Shown piece after piece: positions 46,542 to 55,073 of a DNA stretch of 64,000 bases. This DNA comes from Parvibaculum sp040216885 (GTDB taxonomy: Bacteria > Pseudomonadota > Alphaproteobacteria > Parvibaculales > Parvibaculaceae): assembly GCA_040216885.1 (NCBI GenBank), contig JAVJOG010000021.1, forward strand, positions 58,110-122,109, given 5' to 3'. Position 1 is the first letter of the stretch; every line of letters begins with the position of its first letter. Made by a program: the position numbers and the translations under genes. The notes under the pieces were generated by a model that worked only from the letters and a program-made list of their open reading frames with translations, was not told the DNA's origin and made no database searches.

Positions 46542-46566
46542 AAATCCGCCGGAAAGCGGCGGATTT
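46542..46566 (-). terminator. Perfect 10-bp hairpin after PAS_5 gene
   Basis: AAATCCGCCG, loop GAAAG, CGGCGGATTT, beginning three bases after the PAS_5 gene stop and ending 56 bases before lipA. The T's of the GGATTT arm serve as a short U-tract on the minus strand. Confidence 0.75.
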
Positions 46567-46569
46567 CAG

Positions 46570-47067
46570 TCAACCCTGCTGGGCCATGTCGTAAAGGCCG
46601 CCAAAGACCTGGAAACCGGTTTCGGCGCGTACCGGCAGGTAGAGGCATTCGAAGCGCGCATATTCCATGTCGACGCCGAGGAAATTTCCGCGCAGCACGA
46701 CCGGCTTCAAGCGAGCCATGACGCGGTTGTGGATCGCGATCTGGTCGGCGGCCATTTTCGGCTCGTAGCACTCCGAGAAGCGCCGGCCGGTGAAGGGCAT
46801 GCCGAGGCGCTGCTCGTTCGCCGCGCCGATCAACCGGTAACGCATGTCAGCGCCACCATCGACGGGCTCGACAACGAACATGCCGCCCATCAATGCCGGC
46901 ATGTCGAGCGGGTTGATGTCGCGACGCGACGCGACATCGCCGTCGACGCAACGCGCACGCCAGTATTCCAGCAATTGCCGGGTTTTCGGGTGCGTCGGTT
47001 CCTGCGCCTCGATTGCGTCGTAGCCGATTTCCGGCTGCCCGGTATCTATGTCTGCGCCCAGCGACAT
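46570..47067 (-). CDS. PAS_5-type domain protein (second of three)
   Basis: 165 residues, one PAS-like domain. HPKTRQLLEYWRARCVDGDVASRRDINPLDMPALMGGMFVVEPVDGG, MRYRLIGAANEQRLGMPFTGRRFSECYEP and VVLRGNFLGVDMEYARFECLYLPV match the same positions in the protein at 48775-49257. Start by GGAGG seven bases before ATG 47067. It lies 73 bases after the sulfatase. No output domain; function unknown. Confidence 0.72.
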   Translation of the reverse strand: MSLGADIDTGQPEIGYDAIEAQEPTHPKTRQLLEYWRARCVDGDVASRRDINPLDMPALMGGMFVVEPVDGGADMRYRLIGAANEQRLGMPFTGRRFSECYEPKMAADQIAIHNRVMARLKPVVLRGNFLGVDMEYARFECLYLPVRAETGFQVFGGLYDMAQQG

Positions 47068-47139
47068 TGCCTTACCTCCGTGCTCAAGTATGGAGACCGA
47101 GGCGTTAAACAATTGCTATTTTGCCCGTTTTTTCGGCAT

Positions 47140-48660
47140 TCAGCCGAGGCCGAGACGTTCGAACTGGGTGGCTGGCGCGCCCAGTTCGGCCAGCGCCGTC
47201 CGCAGGCGTTCCGCGTAATCCTTTTCGAGCGCGGTGCCGGCGAGATTCCGTTCTTCCGACGGGTCGCTTTCCAGATCGTAAAGATGGTGACCGGAGAACT
47301 GCGCCCTCGCCCAAAAGGGAATGTGGTCGTCCTTGTCCCAGCGCTGATGAATGACGGGCACCTCACTTCCCGGCATGCGATCGAGAAAGGCGCGCTCGTC
47401 CGGTAGCGGCAGTTCCTGTTCGCGGTTCAGGAAATGCGTCGGCATGGTCGACCAGCGGTTCGACATCATCGTCAGCGGCGCATTGTCGCCCGCCGGGGCT
47501 CGGGCATATTTGCGAATGCGGTCGATGTAGTGCACCTCGCGACCCCAGACGCCGGTGAGCAGCCAGTCGCGGATGCCAGCGGCCTCGCCCCGCAGCAACG
47601 GCAGCAGCGAGCGGCCATGCGTGCGCTGGCGGACATTGACCCCGAAGAACTCCGCCATTGTTGCGAAGAGATCGACGCTGGTGGTCAGCGCGTCGCAGGT
47701 GCCGGGCACGATGCCCGGATGGGCGATCATCAGCGGGATATGGCCGATAGGCTCGTAGACCGGTACGCCGGGCTTTCCCCATATGTCCTTTTCGCCGAGG
47801 TAGTGGCCATGGTCGGTGCAGAGGATGACCAGCGTGTCGTCCCAGAGATTGTTGCGGTCGAGCTCGTCCAGCACTTTGCCGAACCATTTGTCGATCATGG
47901 TCAGCTTGCCGCCGTAGCTGGCGCGGATCTGCCGGGCCTGTTTTTCGTCGATGACACCCTTTTCGATGCCACCATTCACATAAGGCGGCCAGATCAGGTG
48001 TGCGCCTTCCCAGTCCCGATCGTACATCGAGGCGTAGGGCTCCGGCGTGTCGAAGGGTTCGTGCGGGTCGAATTCGTCGACGAAGAGCATGAAGCGGTCG
48101 TGACGGCCGGCATTGTCGGCCAGCCAGCGCGCCGCGGCGCCCATTGTGCGCGGGCCCGGAAAATCCGCTTCGCTGCGGAAGTATCCGCGCGAGTCGTCAT
48201 AAGGCATGTGTTTGCGCATGAAATTCGGCGCGCCGGTCCAGCTCGGATCGGCGACCGTCTTCCACGGATCGCCCTCGTGGCCGCGCTGATAGTCCCAGGC
48301 GGTGAAATCGATGTGGTAGTTTTCACCGCCGGTCTCGAAAAGATGCGGATGATCGGAGATCAGCTGCGTGACCACGCCGGCCTTGCGCAGCTCATAGGTG
48401 ATCGCGTCTTCCCAGATTTCAATCGACCCCCAGGGACGCCAGAGGAAATCGAGCGCACCGCAAAGAATGTCGTGGCGCGCCGGCATGCAGGGCAACGAGC
48501 CTGTGAAATGACGGGTGAAGCGCGTGGCGCGGGCGGCGAAGCGGTCGAGATTGGGGGTCGCGAACTCGGCGCCGCCATAGGCGCCCAGCATGTGACGGTT
48601 GAGGCTGTCCAGAAGAACCACAACCGCGTTCTTCGGCGCGCTCGCCGTTTTCTCCGTCAA
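47140..48660 (-). CDS. Sulfatase-like hydrolase
   Basis: 506 residues. VVVLLDSLNRHMLGAYGG is the N-terminal metal Asp region; SLPCMPARHDI holds the C-x-P-x-R motif (Cys 58), which becomes formylglycine; CTDHGHYLGEKDIWGKPG is the second metal site, HLYDLESDPSEERNL the C-terminal signature. No signal peptide, so it is probably cytosolic and may act on small sulfate, phosphonate or choline esters. No formylglycine-generating enzyme is in the window. The start is TTG at 48660 after GAGGGG. Confidence 0.88.
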   Translation of the reverse strand: MTEKTASAPKNAVVVLLDSLNRHMLGAYGGAEFATPNLDRFAARATRFTRHFTGSLPCMPARHDILCGALDFLWRPWGSIEIWEDAITYELRKAGVVTQLISDHPHLFETGGENYHIDFTAWDYQRGHEGDPWKTVADPSWTGAPNFMRKHMPYDDSRGYFRSEADFPGPRTMGAAARWLADNAGRHDRFMLFVDEFDPHEPFDTPEPYASMYDRDWEGAHLIWPPYVNGGIEKGVIDEKQARQIRASYGGKLTMIDKWFGKVLDELDRNNLWDDTLVILCTDHGHYLGEKDIWGKPGVPVYEPIGHIPLMIAHPGIVPGTCDALTTSVDLFATMAEFFGVNVRQRTHGRSLLPLLRGEAAGIRDWLLTGVWGREVHYIDRIRKYARAPAGDNAPLTMMSNRWSTMPTHFLNREQELPLPDERAFLDRMPGSEVPVIHQRWDKDDHIPFWARAQFSGHHLYDLESDPSEERNLAGTALEKDYAERLRTALAELGAPATQFERLGLG

Positions 48661-48774
48661 GGCAGGCCCCTCCCCAAAATTCAGGCGCGCGCGGCCGACA
48701 GGTTAGGTGCTTCGACGGCCATGGAAAAGGCTATCACGAAGAACCCGGAGGCCTTGGGAAAATGGAAACGACGG

Positions 48775-49257
48775 TCAGTTCTCGCTCATGTCGTACATTC
48801 CGGCCAGAACCTGCAGATCGCCGGCCGCGCTCCGTACAGGAAGGAAAAGAGCTTCGAAAAGGGCATGCTCGATGCCGATCCCGACAAACCGGCCGCGAAG
48901 GACGGCAGGCTTGCGGGCATCCAGAACCCGGTTGTGCAGCGTAATCAGTTCGCTCGCCATACGGGGTCCGTAGCAATCGGACATCAGCCGCCCCGTGGCC
49001 TTGATCCCGAGGCGTTCCTCGTTTCTCGCCCCGACGAGGCGGAAACGGAAATCCTTGCCGTCATCGACCGGCTCGGTCACCGAAATGCCGCCGAGCAAAG
49101 GAAGAAGCAGGGCCGGAGACAGCTTCTCCCGGCTTGCCGTGCCGTCCTCGTCACGATGGGCCAGCCAGAGTTCGAGGAGCTTCCTGTTCTTCACATGAAG
49201 ACAGCTCTCGGCTTCCGTGACTTTGTAATCGATATTGCTGAGTTCGACTTCGCTCAT
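48775..49257 (-). CDS. PAS_5-type domain protein (third of three)
   Basis: 160 residues, one PAS-like domain. KNRKLLELWLAHRDEDGTASREKLSPALLLPLLGGISVTEPVDDG, FRFRLVGARNEERLGIKATGRLMSDCYGPRM and AVLRGRFVGIGIEHALFEALFLPV parallel the protein at 46570-47067 almost residue for residue in pattern. GTG 49269 or ATG 49257 are possible starts. The pair brackets the sulfatase gene. Confidence 0.72.
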   Translation of the reverse strand: MSEVELSNIDYKVTEAESCLHVKNRKLLELWLAHRDEDGTASREKLSPALLLPLLGGISVTEPVDDGKDFRFRLVGARNEERLGIKATGRLMSDCYGPRMASELITLHNRVLDARKPAVLRGRFVGIGIEHALFEALFLPVRSAAGDLQVLAGMYDMSEN

Positions 49258-49326
49258 TTCGCATCCCACCGTTTCCTCAAGGGAAACAGACCACAGATCG
49301 AATAAATATGCACTAAGGACTGGAAC

Positions 49327-50724
49327 TCAGGTGTGGAGAACACGGCCTTCGGCGTCGAGGACTGCCTCGCCCATCATCTCGGACAGCGTCGGATGCGGGA
49401 AGACGGCGTGGATCAGGTCGGCCTCGGTCGCCTCCAGTGTGCGGGCGATGCCAAATCCCTGAATGAGTTCCGTGACTTCGGCGCCGATCATGTGGGCCCC
49501 GAGAAGCTCGCCTGTCTTTGCGTCGAAGACGGTTTTGACGAAGCCCTCCGTTTCGCCAAGCGCGATGGCCTTGCCGTTGGCGCGGAAGGGGAAGCGGCCG
49601 GTCTTGATCTCGTAGCCCTGCTCCTTCGCCTTCGCCTCGGTGAGACCGACACTGGCAATCTGCGGCGTCGAATAGGTGCAGCCGGGGATTTTCGTCGTGT
49701 CGACGGGATGGAGGTCTTTCAGCCCCGCCATGCGTTCGGCAGCGAGCACGCCCTCATGGCTCGCCTTGTGCGCCAACCAGGGCGGGCCGACGAGATCGCC
49801 GATGGCGTAGACACCCTTTGCACCGGTCTCCAGCCATTCGTTGACGACGACATGGGTCTTCTCGATCTTGATGCCCGCTTCCTCGAGACCCAGGTTCTCG
49901 ACGTTGCCGACGATGCCGACGGCCGAAATCACGATTTCAGCTTCGATGGTCTCGTTCTTGCCACCGGTCTTTATCGTCGCGACGACACCCGACTTTTTCT
50001 TTTCGACCTTCTCGACCGATGCGCCGGTGAACAGCTTGATGCCGCGTTTCTTGAAAGCGCGCGCCGCCTCTTTCGAGATTTCCTCGTCCTCGACCGGGAG
50101 AATGCGGTCGAGCATTTCGATCACCGTCACCTCGGCGCCGAATGCACGATAGAAACTCGCAAATTCGATGCCGATGGCGCCGGAGCCGACGACGATCAGC
50201 GATTTGGGAATCGATTTCGGCACCATCGCCTCGCGATAGGTCCAGATGCGCTCGCCGTCCGGTTCAAGTCCGGGAACGGTGCGCGCGCGGGCGCCGGTGG
50301 CGAGGATGATGTTCTTCGCGGCCAGCTCGCTTTTCTTGCCGTCTTTCGTTTCGATCGCGACCTTGCCTGTGCCGGCAAGCATTCCGCTGCCCTCGATGAC
50401 ATCGATCTTGTTCTTCTTCATCAGGAACTTGACGCCGTTCGACAGTTGCGCGGCAACCTTGCGGCTGCGCGCGACGACCGCTCCGGCGTCGAAACCGATA
50501 TTGTCGGCCTTCAGGCCGAATTCATCGAGGCGGTGCAGCGTTTCGTAGATTTCGGCCGACCGCAGCAGCGCCTTGGTCGGGATGCAACCCCAGTTGAGGC
50601 AGATGCCGCCCAGCGCGTCGCGCTCGACAATCGCGGTCTTGAGGCCGAGCTGCGCGGCGCGGATCGCGGCAACATAGCCGCCGGGGCCGGAACCGATCAC
50701 AACGAGGTCGTATTGATCCGCCAT
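49327..50724 (-). CDS. lpdA: Dihydrolipoyl dehydrogenase (E3)
   Basis: 465 residues. VVIGSGPGGYVAAIRAAQLG is the FAD site, GGICLNWGCIPTKAL the redox-active disulfide, VVGSGAIGIEFASFYRAFG the NAD site and HAVFPHPTLSEMMGE the C-terminal His-Glu pair. It reoxidises lipoamide of pyruvate dehydrogenase. Overlaps pdhC by one base. Confidence 0.97.
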   Translation of the reverse strand: MADQYDLVVIGSGPGGYVAAIRAAQLGLKTAIVERDALGGICLNWGCIPTKALLRSAEIYETLHRLDEFGLKADNIGFDAGAVVARSRKVAAQLSNGVKFLMKKNKIDVIEGSGMLAGTGKVAIETKDGKKSELAAKNIILATGARARTVPGLEPDGERIWTYREAMVPKSIPKSLIVVGSGAIGIEFASFYRAFGAEVTVIEMLDRILPVEDEEISKEAARAFKKRGIKLFTGASVEKVEKKKSGVVATIKTGGKNETIEAEIVISAVGIVGNVENLGLEEAGIKIEKTHVVVNEWLETGAKGVYAIGDLVGPPWLAHKASHEGVLAAERMAGLKDLHPVDTTKIPGCTYSTPQIASVGLTEAKAKEQGYEIKTGRFPFRANGKAIALGETEGFVKTVFDAKTGELLGAHMIGAEVTELIQGFGIARTLEATEADLIHAVFPHPTLSEMMGEAVLDAEGRVLHT

Positions 50725-52007
50725 CAGAGCAGCATCCTTGCCGGGTATTCGACGAAAGATTTGAAGGCTTCGAGGAACTGCGCGCCGAGCGCGCCGTCGA
50801 TGGCGCGGTGATCGCAGGACATCGTGACCGTCATCACGGTCGCGACTTCGAGTTTACCGTCATGCACGACGGGCCGCTCCTCGCCCTTGCCGACGGCGAG
50901 GATTGCCGCCTGCGGCGGGTTGATGACAGCCGTGAAATGTTTGATGCCATACATGCCGAGATTGGAGATCGAGAAGCTTCCGCCCTCGAATTCGTTTGGC
51001 TTCAGCTTCTTGTTGCGGGCGCGCTCGGCCAGCGACTTTGCTTCGGCCGAAATTTCGGCGAGACCCTTGGTTTCGGCGGCGCGGATGATGGGCGTGATGA
51101 GCCCGCCGTCCAGCGCCACGGCAATGCCGATATCGGCATGCTCATGCTTCAGCAGCGCGTTGCCCGCGAAGCTGACATTCGCCATCGGCACCTTCACCAG
51201 CGCCAGCGCGGCGGCGCGGATCAGGAAATCGTTGACCGAGAGCTTTGCGCCGTCGCCTGCTTCGGCGTTGAGCTTCTTGCGCGTCACCAGCAATTCGTCG
51301 AGCGCGCAATCGACCGTCAGATAGAAATGGGGGATCTCCTGCATCGATTGCGTCAGGCGCCGCGCGATGGTCTTGCGCATGCCGTCGAGCGGGATTTCCT
51401 CGTAGGTGCCTTCGGCATAAAACGCGCGTGCGTCGATGGCGGATGCCGGGGCCGGAGTACCGGACGGCGCTGCGGCTTTGCGCGCGCCGGGCTTCGCGCT
51501 TTCGACATCGGCCTTGACGATGCGGCCGCGCGGGCCGGAGCCCTGTACCGACGAAAGATCTATGCCTTTCTGTCCGGCGATGCGGCGCGCCAGCGGCGAG
51601 GCAAAGATACGGCCGCCCTTGCCGTTGGCCGGTTCGGCTGGCGCCGGTTGCTGTTCCTTCTTCGTCTCGGTCTTCGGCGCTTCGGGCGCGGCGGCCTTTT
51701 CCGTTGGCTTCGGTTTCTCAGGTGCCTTTGCTTTTTCGGGCGACTTCACGTCGGAGGCGCTTTCGCCTTCCTCCAGCAGAATGGCAATCGGCTTGTTGAC
51801 GGCGACGCCTTCAGTGCCTTCGGCGACCAGCAGCTTGCCGATGCGGCCCTCTTCGACCGCCTCGACCTCCATCGTCGCCTTGTCGGTTTCAATTTCGGCG
51901 ATGACATCGCCCGACTTCACCTCATCGCCTTCCTTCACATGCCATTTGGCAAGCGTGCCTTCTTCCATCGTCGGCGACAGCGCGGGCATCAGGATGTCAA
52001 TCGGCAT
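50724..52007 (-). CDS. pdhC: Pyruvate dehydrogenase E2, dihydrolipoamide acetyltransferase
   Basis: 427 residues: one lipoyl domain (TEEGTLAKWHVKEGDEV; ETDKATMEVEAV with the lipoylated Lys), an Ala/Pro/Lys linker, E3/E1-binding domain (FASPLARRIAGQKGIDLSSVQGSGPRGRIV) and catalytic domain ending MSCDHRAIDGALGAQFL. It transfers acetyl to CoA. Shares the lipoyl motif with the E1 beta gene upstream. Confidence 0.96.
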   Translation of the reverse strand: MPIDILMPALSPTMEEGTLAKWHVKEGDEVKSGDVIAEIETDKATMEVEAVEEGRIGKLLVAEGTEGVAVNKPIAILLEEGESASDVKSPEKAKAPEKPKPTEKAAAPEAPKTETKKEQQPAPAEPANGKGGRIFASPLARRIAGQKGIDLSSVQGSGPRGRIVKADVESAKPGARKAAAPSGTPAPASAIDARAFYAEGTYEEIPLDGMRKTIARRLTQSMQEIPHFYLTVDCALDELLVTRKKLNAEAGDGAKLSVNDFLIRAAALALVKVPMANVSFAGNALLKHEHADIGIAVALDGGLITPIIRAAETKGLAEISAEAKSLAERARNKKLKPNEFEGGSFSISNLGMYGIKHFTAVINPPQAAILAVGKGEERPVVHDGKLEVATVMTVTMSCDHRAIDGALGAQFLEAFKSFVEYPARMLL

Positions 52008-52017
52008 GGCCCACCTC

Positions 52018-53418
52018 TCAGCGGTAGCAGACGGCTTTCACCGCCTCCACCACTTCCTCGGCGCTCGGCAGCGCCAGCTTTTCGAGATTTGCCGCATAGG
52101 GCATCGGCACATCTTTCTGCGTCACGCGCAGGATCGGTGCGTCAAGGAAATCGAAAGCGTCGGCCTGGACGCGCGCGGCGATTTCGGCGCCGATGCCGCA
52201 GACCGGCCATGTCTCCTCGACGGTGACGAGGCGGTTGGTCTTCTTGACCGAGGCGACAATGGTGTCGATGTCGAGGGGGCGAATGGTGCGCAGGTCGATC
52301 AACTCGACGTCGATACCCTCTTCTTCCAGCTTCGCCATGGCTTCAAGGCAATAGGCAAGACCGTGGCTGTGCGAAACGAGGGTGACGTCGCTGCCCTCCT
52401 TCATCACGCGCGCCGTGCCGATGGGCAGCACATAGTCGTCGAGCACCGGCACCTCGAAGGTCTTGCCGTAGAGCACTTCGTTTTCCAGGAAGACGACCGG
52501 GTTCGGATCGCGGATCGCGGCCTTGAGCAGCCCCTTCGCGTCCGCCGCCGAATAGGGCGCGATGACGACGAGGCCCGGAATATGCGCATACCAGGAGGCA
52601 TAGTCCTGGCTGTGCTGCGCGCCGACGCGGGCGGCGGGACCGTTCGGTCCGCGGAAGACGATGGGACACGACATCTGGCCGCCCGACATGTAGCGGGTTT
52701 TCGCCGCCGAATTGATCAGGTGGTCGATCGCCTGCATGGCGAAATTGAAGGTCATGAACTCGACGATGGGACGCAGGCCGGCAAACGCCGCGCCGACGCC
52801 GAGCCCGGCGAAGCCGTGTTCGGTGATCGGCGTGTCGACCACGCGCCGGTCGCCGAATTCGGCGAGCAGGCCTTGCGTGACCTTGTAGGCACCTTCGTAC
52901 TGCGCCACTTCCTCGCCCATGACGAAGACGTTCTCGTCGCGGCGCATCTCCTCGGCCATCGCGTCGCGCAGGGCCTCGCGCACGGTCTGCGTCACGAATT
53001 CGGTGCCGTCGGGAATGCCGGGATCTGCCTTGACCTCGATCTTCGGCTGCTTGCGCTCGCTTGCGGTCTTCTCGCCGCTTTCGCGGCTCGTGATCTCGCC
53101 CTGTCCGGGTTTCGTTTTCGGCGCGGGTTTTTCGTCCTTCGAAGGCTTCTTCTGCTCGACCTTCGATGCGTCCTCACCCTCGCCAGCGAGCAGCGCGATC
53201 ACCGCGTTGACTTTCACATTCTCGGTGCCTTCGGGCACCACGAGCTTCGCAACGGTTCCCTCGTCGGCCGCCTCGACTTCCATCGTCGCCTTGTCGGTCT
53301 CTATCTCGGCGATGACGTCGCCGGACTTCACCTCGTCGCCCTCCTTCACCAGCCATTTGGCGAGCGTGCCTTCTTCCATGGTCGGCGAAAGCGCGGGCAT
53401 CAGGATTTCGGTCGGCAT
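52018..53418 (-). CDS. pdhB: Pyruvate dehydrogenase E1 beta with N-terminal lipoyl domain
   Basis: 466 residues, about 130 more than the bare E1 beta. Residues 1-80 are a lipoyl domain (TLAKWLVKEGDEVKSGDV; IETDKATMEVEAADEG); then a charged linker; then E1 beta (VREALRDAMAEEMRRDENVFVMGEEVAQYEGAYKVTQG and VDTPITEHGFAGLGVGAAFAG). The lipoyl copy is typical for many alphaproteobacteria. Start at 53418 with GGAGG upstream. Confidence 0.95.
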   Translation of the reverse strand: MPTEILMPALSPTMEEGTLAKWLVKEGDEVKSGDVIAEIETDKATMEVEAADEGTVAKLVVPEGTENVKVNAVIALLAGEGEDASKVEQKKPSKDEKPAPKTKPGQGEITSRESGEKTASERKQPKIEVKADPGIPDGTEFVTQTVREALRDAMAEEMRRDENVFVMGEEVAQYEGAYKVTQGLLAEFGDRRVVDTPITEHGFAGLGVGAAFAGLRPIVEFMTFNFAMQAIDHLINSAAKTRYMSGGQMSCPIVFRGPNGPAARVGAQHSQDYASWYAHIPGLVVIAPYSAADAKGLLKAAIRDPNPVVFLENEVLYGKTFEVPVLDDYVLPIGTARVMKEGSDVTLVSHSHGLAYCLEAMAKLEEEGIDVELIDLRTIRPLDIDTIVASVKKTNRLVTVEETWPVCGIGAEIAARVQADAFDFLDAPILRVTQKDVPMPYAANLEKLALPSAEEVVEAVKAVCYR

Positions 53419-53422
53419 CGGC

Positions 53423-54478
53423 TCAGACCTCCGCCAGCACGTCGGTCCAGAGTTCCAACGGGTCGGGCTCCGGGCTCGATTGCGCAAATTCGGCGGCGTC
53501 GTTGACGACGGCCTTGATCTCCTTGTCGATCTCCTTCAACTCGTCTTCGGTGACATGCTTGCCGGCCAGAAGGCGCGCGCGGACCTGCTCGATCGGATCG
53601 TGTTCCTGGCGCATCTTGGCGACCTCCTCCCGCGCGCGATATTTCGCCGGGTCGGACATGGAATGCCCGCGGTAGCGATAGGTCATCATTTCGAGGATGT
53701 AGGGTCCCTTGCCGCTGCGGCAGAATTCGGCGGCCTTCTCGCCGGCGGCGCGCACGGCGCGCACATCCATGCCGTCGACCTGCTCGCCCGGAATGTTGAA
53801 GCTGGCGCCGCGTTTCGACAGGTTGGTCTGCGCCGAAGAGCGGGCGACGCTGGTTCCCATCGCGTACTGGTTGTTCTCGATCACATAGACGACCGGCAGA
53901 CGCCAGAGCTCGGCCATATTGAAGCTTTCATAGACCTGGCCCTGATTGGCGGCGCCGTCGCCGAAGTAAGCGAGGCAGACGCGGTCGTTGCCGCGGTAGC
54001 GGTTGGCGAAGGCAAGGCCGGTGCCGATCGGAACCTGCGCGCCGACAATGCCGTGACCGCCATAGAAATTCTTGTCGCGGCTGAACATGTGCATCGAGCC
54101 ACCCTTGCCGCGCGAATAGCCGCCCTCGCGGCCCGTCAGCTCGGCCATCACGCCTTTCGGGTCCATGCCGGTCGCCAGCATGTGGCCGTGATCGCGATAG
54201 CCGGTGATGACCTGGTCGCCCTGCTCAATCGCCATCTGCATGCCGACGACGACGGCTTCCAGGCCGATATAGAGATGGCAGAAGCCGCCGATCAGACCCA
54301 TGCCATACATCTGGCCGGCCTTCTCCTCGAAGCGGCGGATCAGCAGCATGTCGCGATAGGCCTGCAACTCGTCCTTCGGCGACAGGGATGCAAATTTCCC
54401 GGTCTTCTTCGCGGGCTTTGCCGCGGGTTTTTTGGCCGGCTTGCCGGCGACGGATTTGCTGGAAGTGCGGGACGCCAT
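53423..54478 (-). CDS. pdhA: Pyruvate dehydrogenase E1 alpha
   Basis: 351 residues with a Lys/Ala/Pro-rich N-terminal 27 residues. GKGGSMHMFSRDKNFYGGHGIVGAQVPIGTGLAFA and YFGDGAANQGQVYESFNMAELW (thiamine diphosphate GDG..N) and YRYRGHSMSDPAKYR are the E1 alpha signatures. It decarboxylates pyruvate. GAGG precedes the ATG, and a 19-bp palindrome lies 140 bases upstream. Confidence 0.97.
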   Translation of the reverse strand: MASRTSSKSVAGKPAKKPAAKPAKKTGKFASLSPKDELQAYRDMLLIRRFEEKAGQMYGMGLIGGFCHLYIGLEAVVVGMQMAIEQGDQVITGYRDHGHMLATGMDPKGVMAELTGREGGYSRGKGGSMHMFSRDKNFYGGHGIVGAQVPIGTGLAFANRYRGNDRVCLAYFGDGAANQGQVYESFNMAELWRLPVVYVIENNQYAMGTSVARSSAQTNLSKRGASFNIPGEQVDGMDVRAVRAAGEKAAEFCRSGKGPYILEMMTYRYRGHSMSDPAKYRAREEVAKMRQEHDPIEQVRARLLAGKHVTEDELKEIDKEIKAVVNDAAEFAQSSPEPDPLELWTDVLAEV

Positions 54479-54618
54479 TCGGGGGCCTCGGCGACATCGG
54501 GACGGCTGGGGCGCGTCCGGGAAACAGGATATCTCGAGAGCTAGCGCGGCTCGCCAGCCCGTTCACCATACTTTAGAAGTGGATGATAAAGGTTTGGTTT
54601 CAATCGAAAAACGTCGAA

Positions 54619-54637
54619 TTAACTGAATTTCAGTTAA
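54619..54637. promoter_or_regulatory. 19-bp perfect palindrome ahead of pdhA
   Basis: TTAACTGAATTTCAGTTAA, two 9-base arms around one central T, between ftsB and pdhA. It sits 36 bases after the ftsB stop and 141 before the pdhA ATG, in an AT-rich patch. Most likely an operator for the pdh operon. It does not match the enterobacterial PdhR site. Confidence 0.6.
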
Positions 54638-54673
54638 GTGACGCTGGGGCCCGGCGCGGCGTTCTTCCGCTGC

Positions 54674-55003
54674 TCAGGGGCGATCGAGAAAAATCACCAC
54701 CTCGTTGTCGCCTGCATAACCGAGCGCCGCGCGGGCGCGCTCGTCCAGCAGGTCCGGATCGAGGCTTTCGGGCCGCAGCAGCGCCACCTGGCGGTCGAGC
54801 TGTTCGCGCTGGCCGCGCATTTCGACAAGTTGATGCTCGAGCGTATCGACGCGGTTCTGGATGCCGAGCCAGGCGATAAAGCCGTGGCGGCCATAGACAG
54901 CGTGATAGGCGAAATAACCGAGGACGACGAGGCAGACGAGCGGGATCAGCGCCTGTCGGAGGCGCAGCGGCTCGCGGGTTCGAATCAAAAGCTCGTTTTC
55001 CAT
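54674..55003 (-). CDS. ftsB: Septum formation initiator FtsB/DivIC-like
   Basis: 109 residues: a short cytoplasmic start, one membrane helix (ALIPLVCLVVLGYFAYHAVY) and a coiled coil (NRVDTLEHQLVEMRGQREQLDRQVALLR) ending in DPDLLDERARAALGYAGDNEVVIF, as in alphaproteobacterial FtsB. It bridges FtsL and FtsQ in the divisome. I used ATG 55003; 55033 adds ten residues. It follows eno by 70 bases. Confidence 0.88.
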   Translation of the reverse strand: MENELLIRTREPLRLRQALIPLVCLVVLGYFAYHAVYGRHGFIAWLGIQNRVDTLEHQLVEMRGQREQLDRQVALLRPESLDPDLLDERARAALGYAGDNEVVIFLDRP

Positions 55004-55073
55004 CCACAGCAGGGAATCACATAGCGATTCCAACGGTCAAGCGGCATTTGTGCGGTTCGACGAAAACCGGCAC

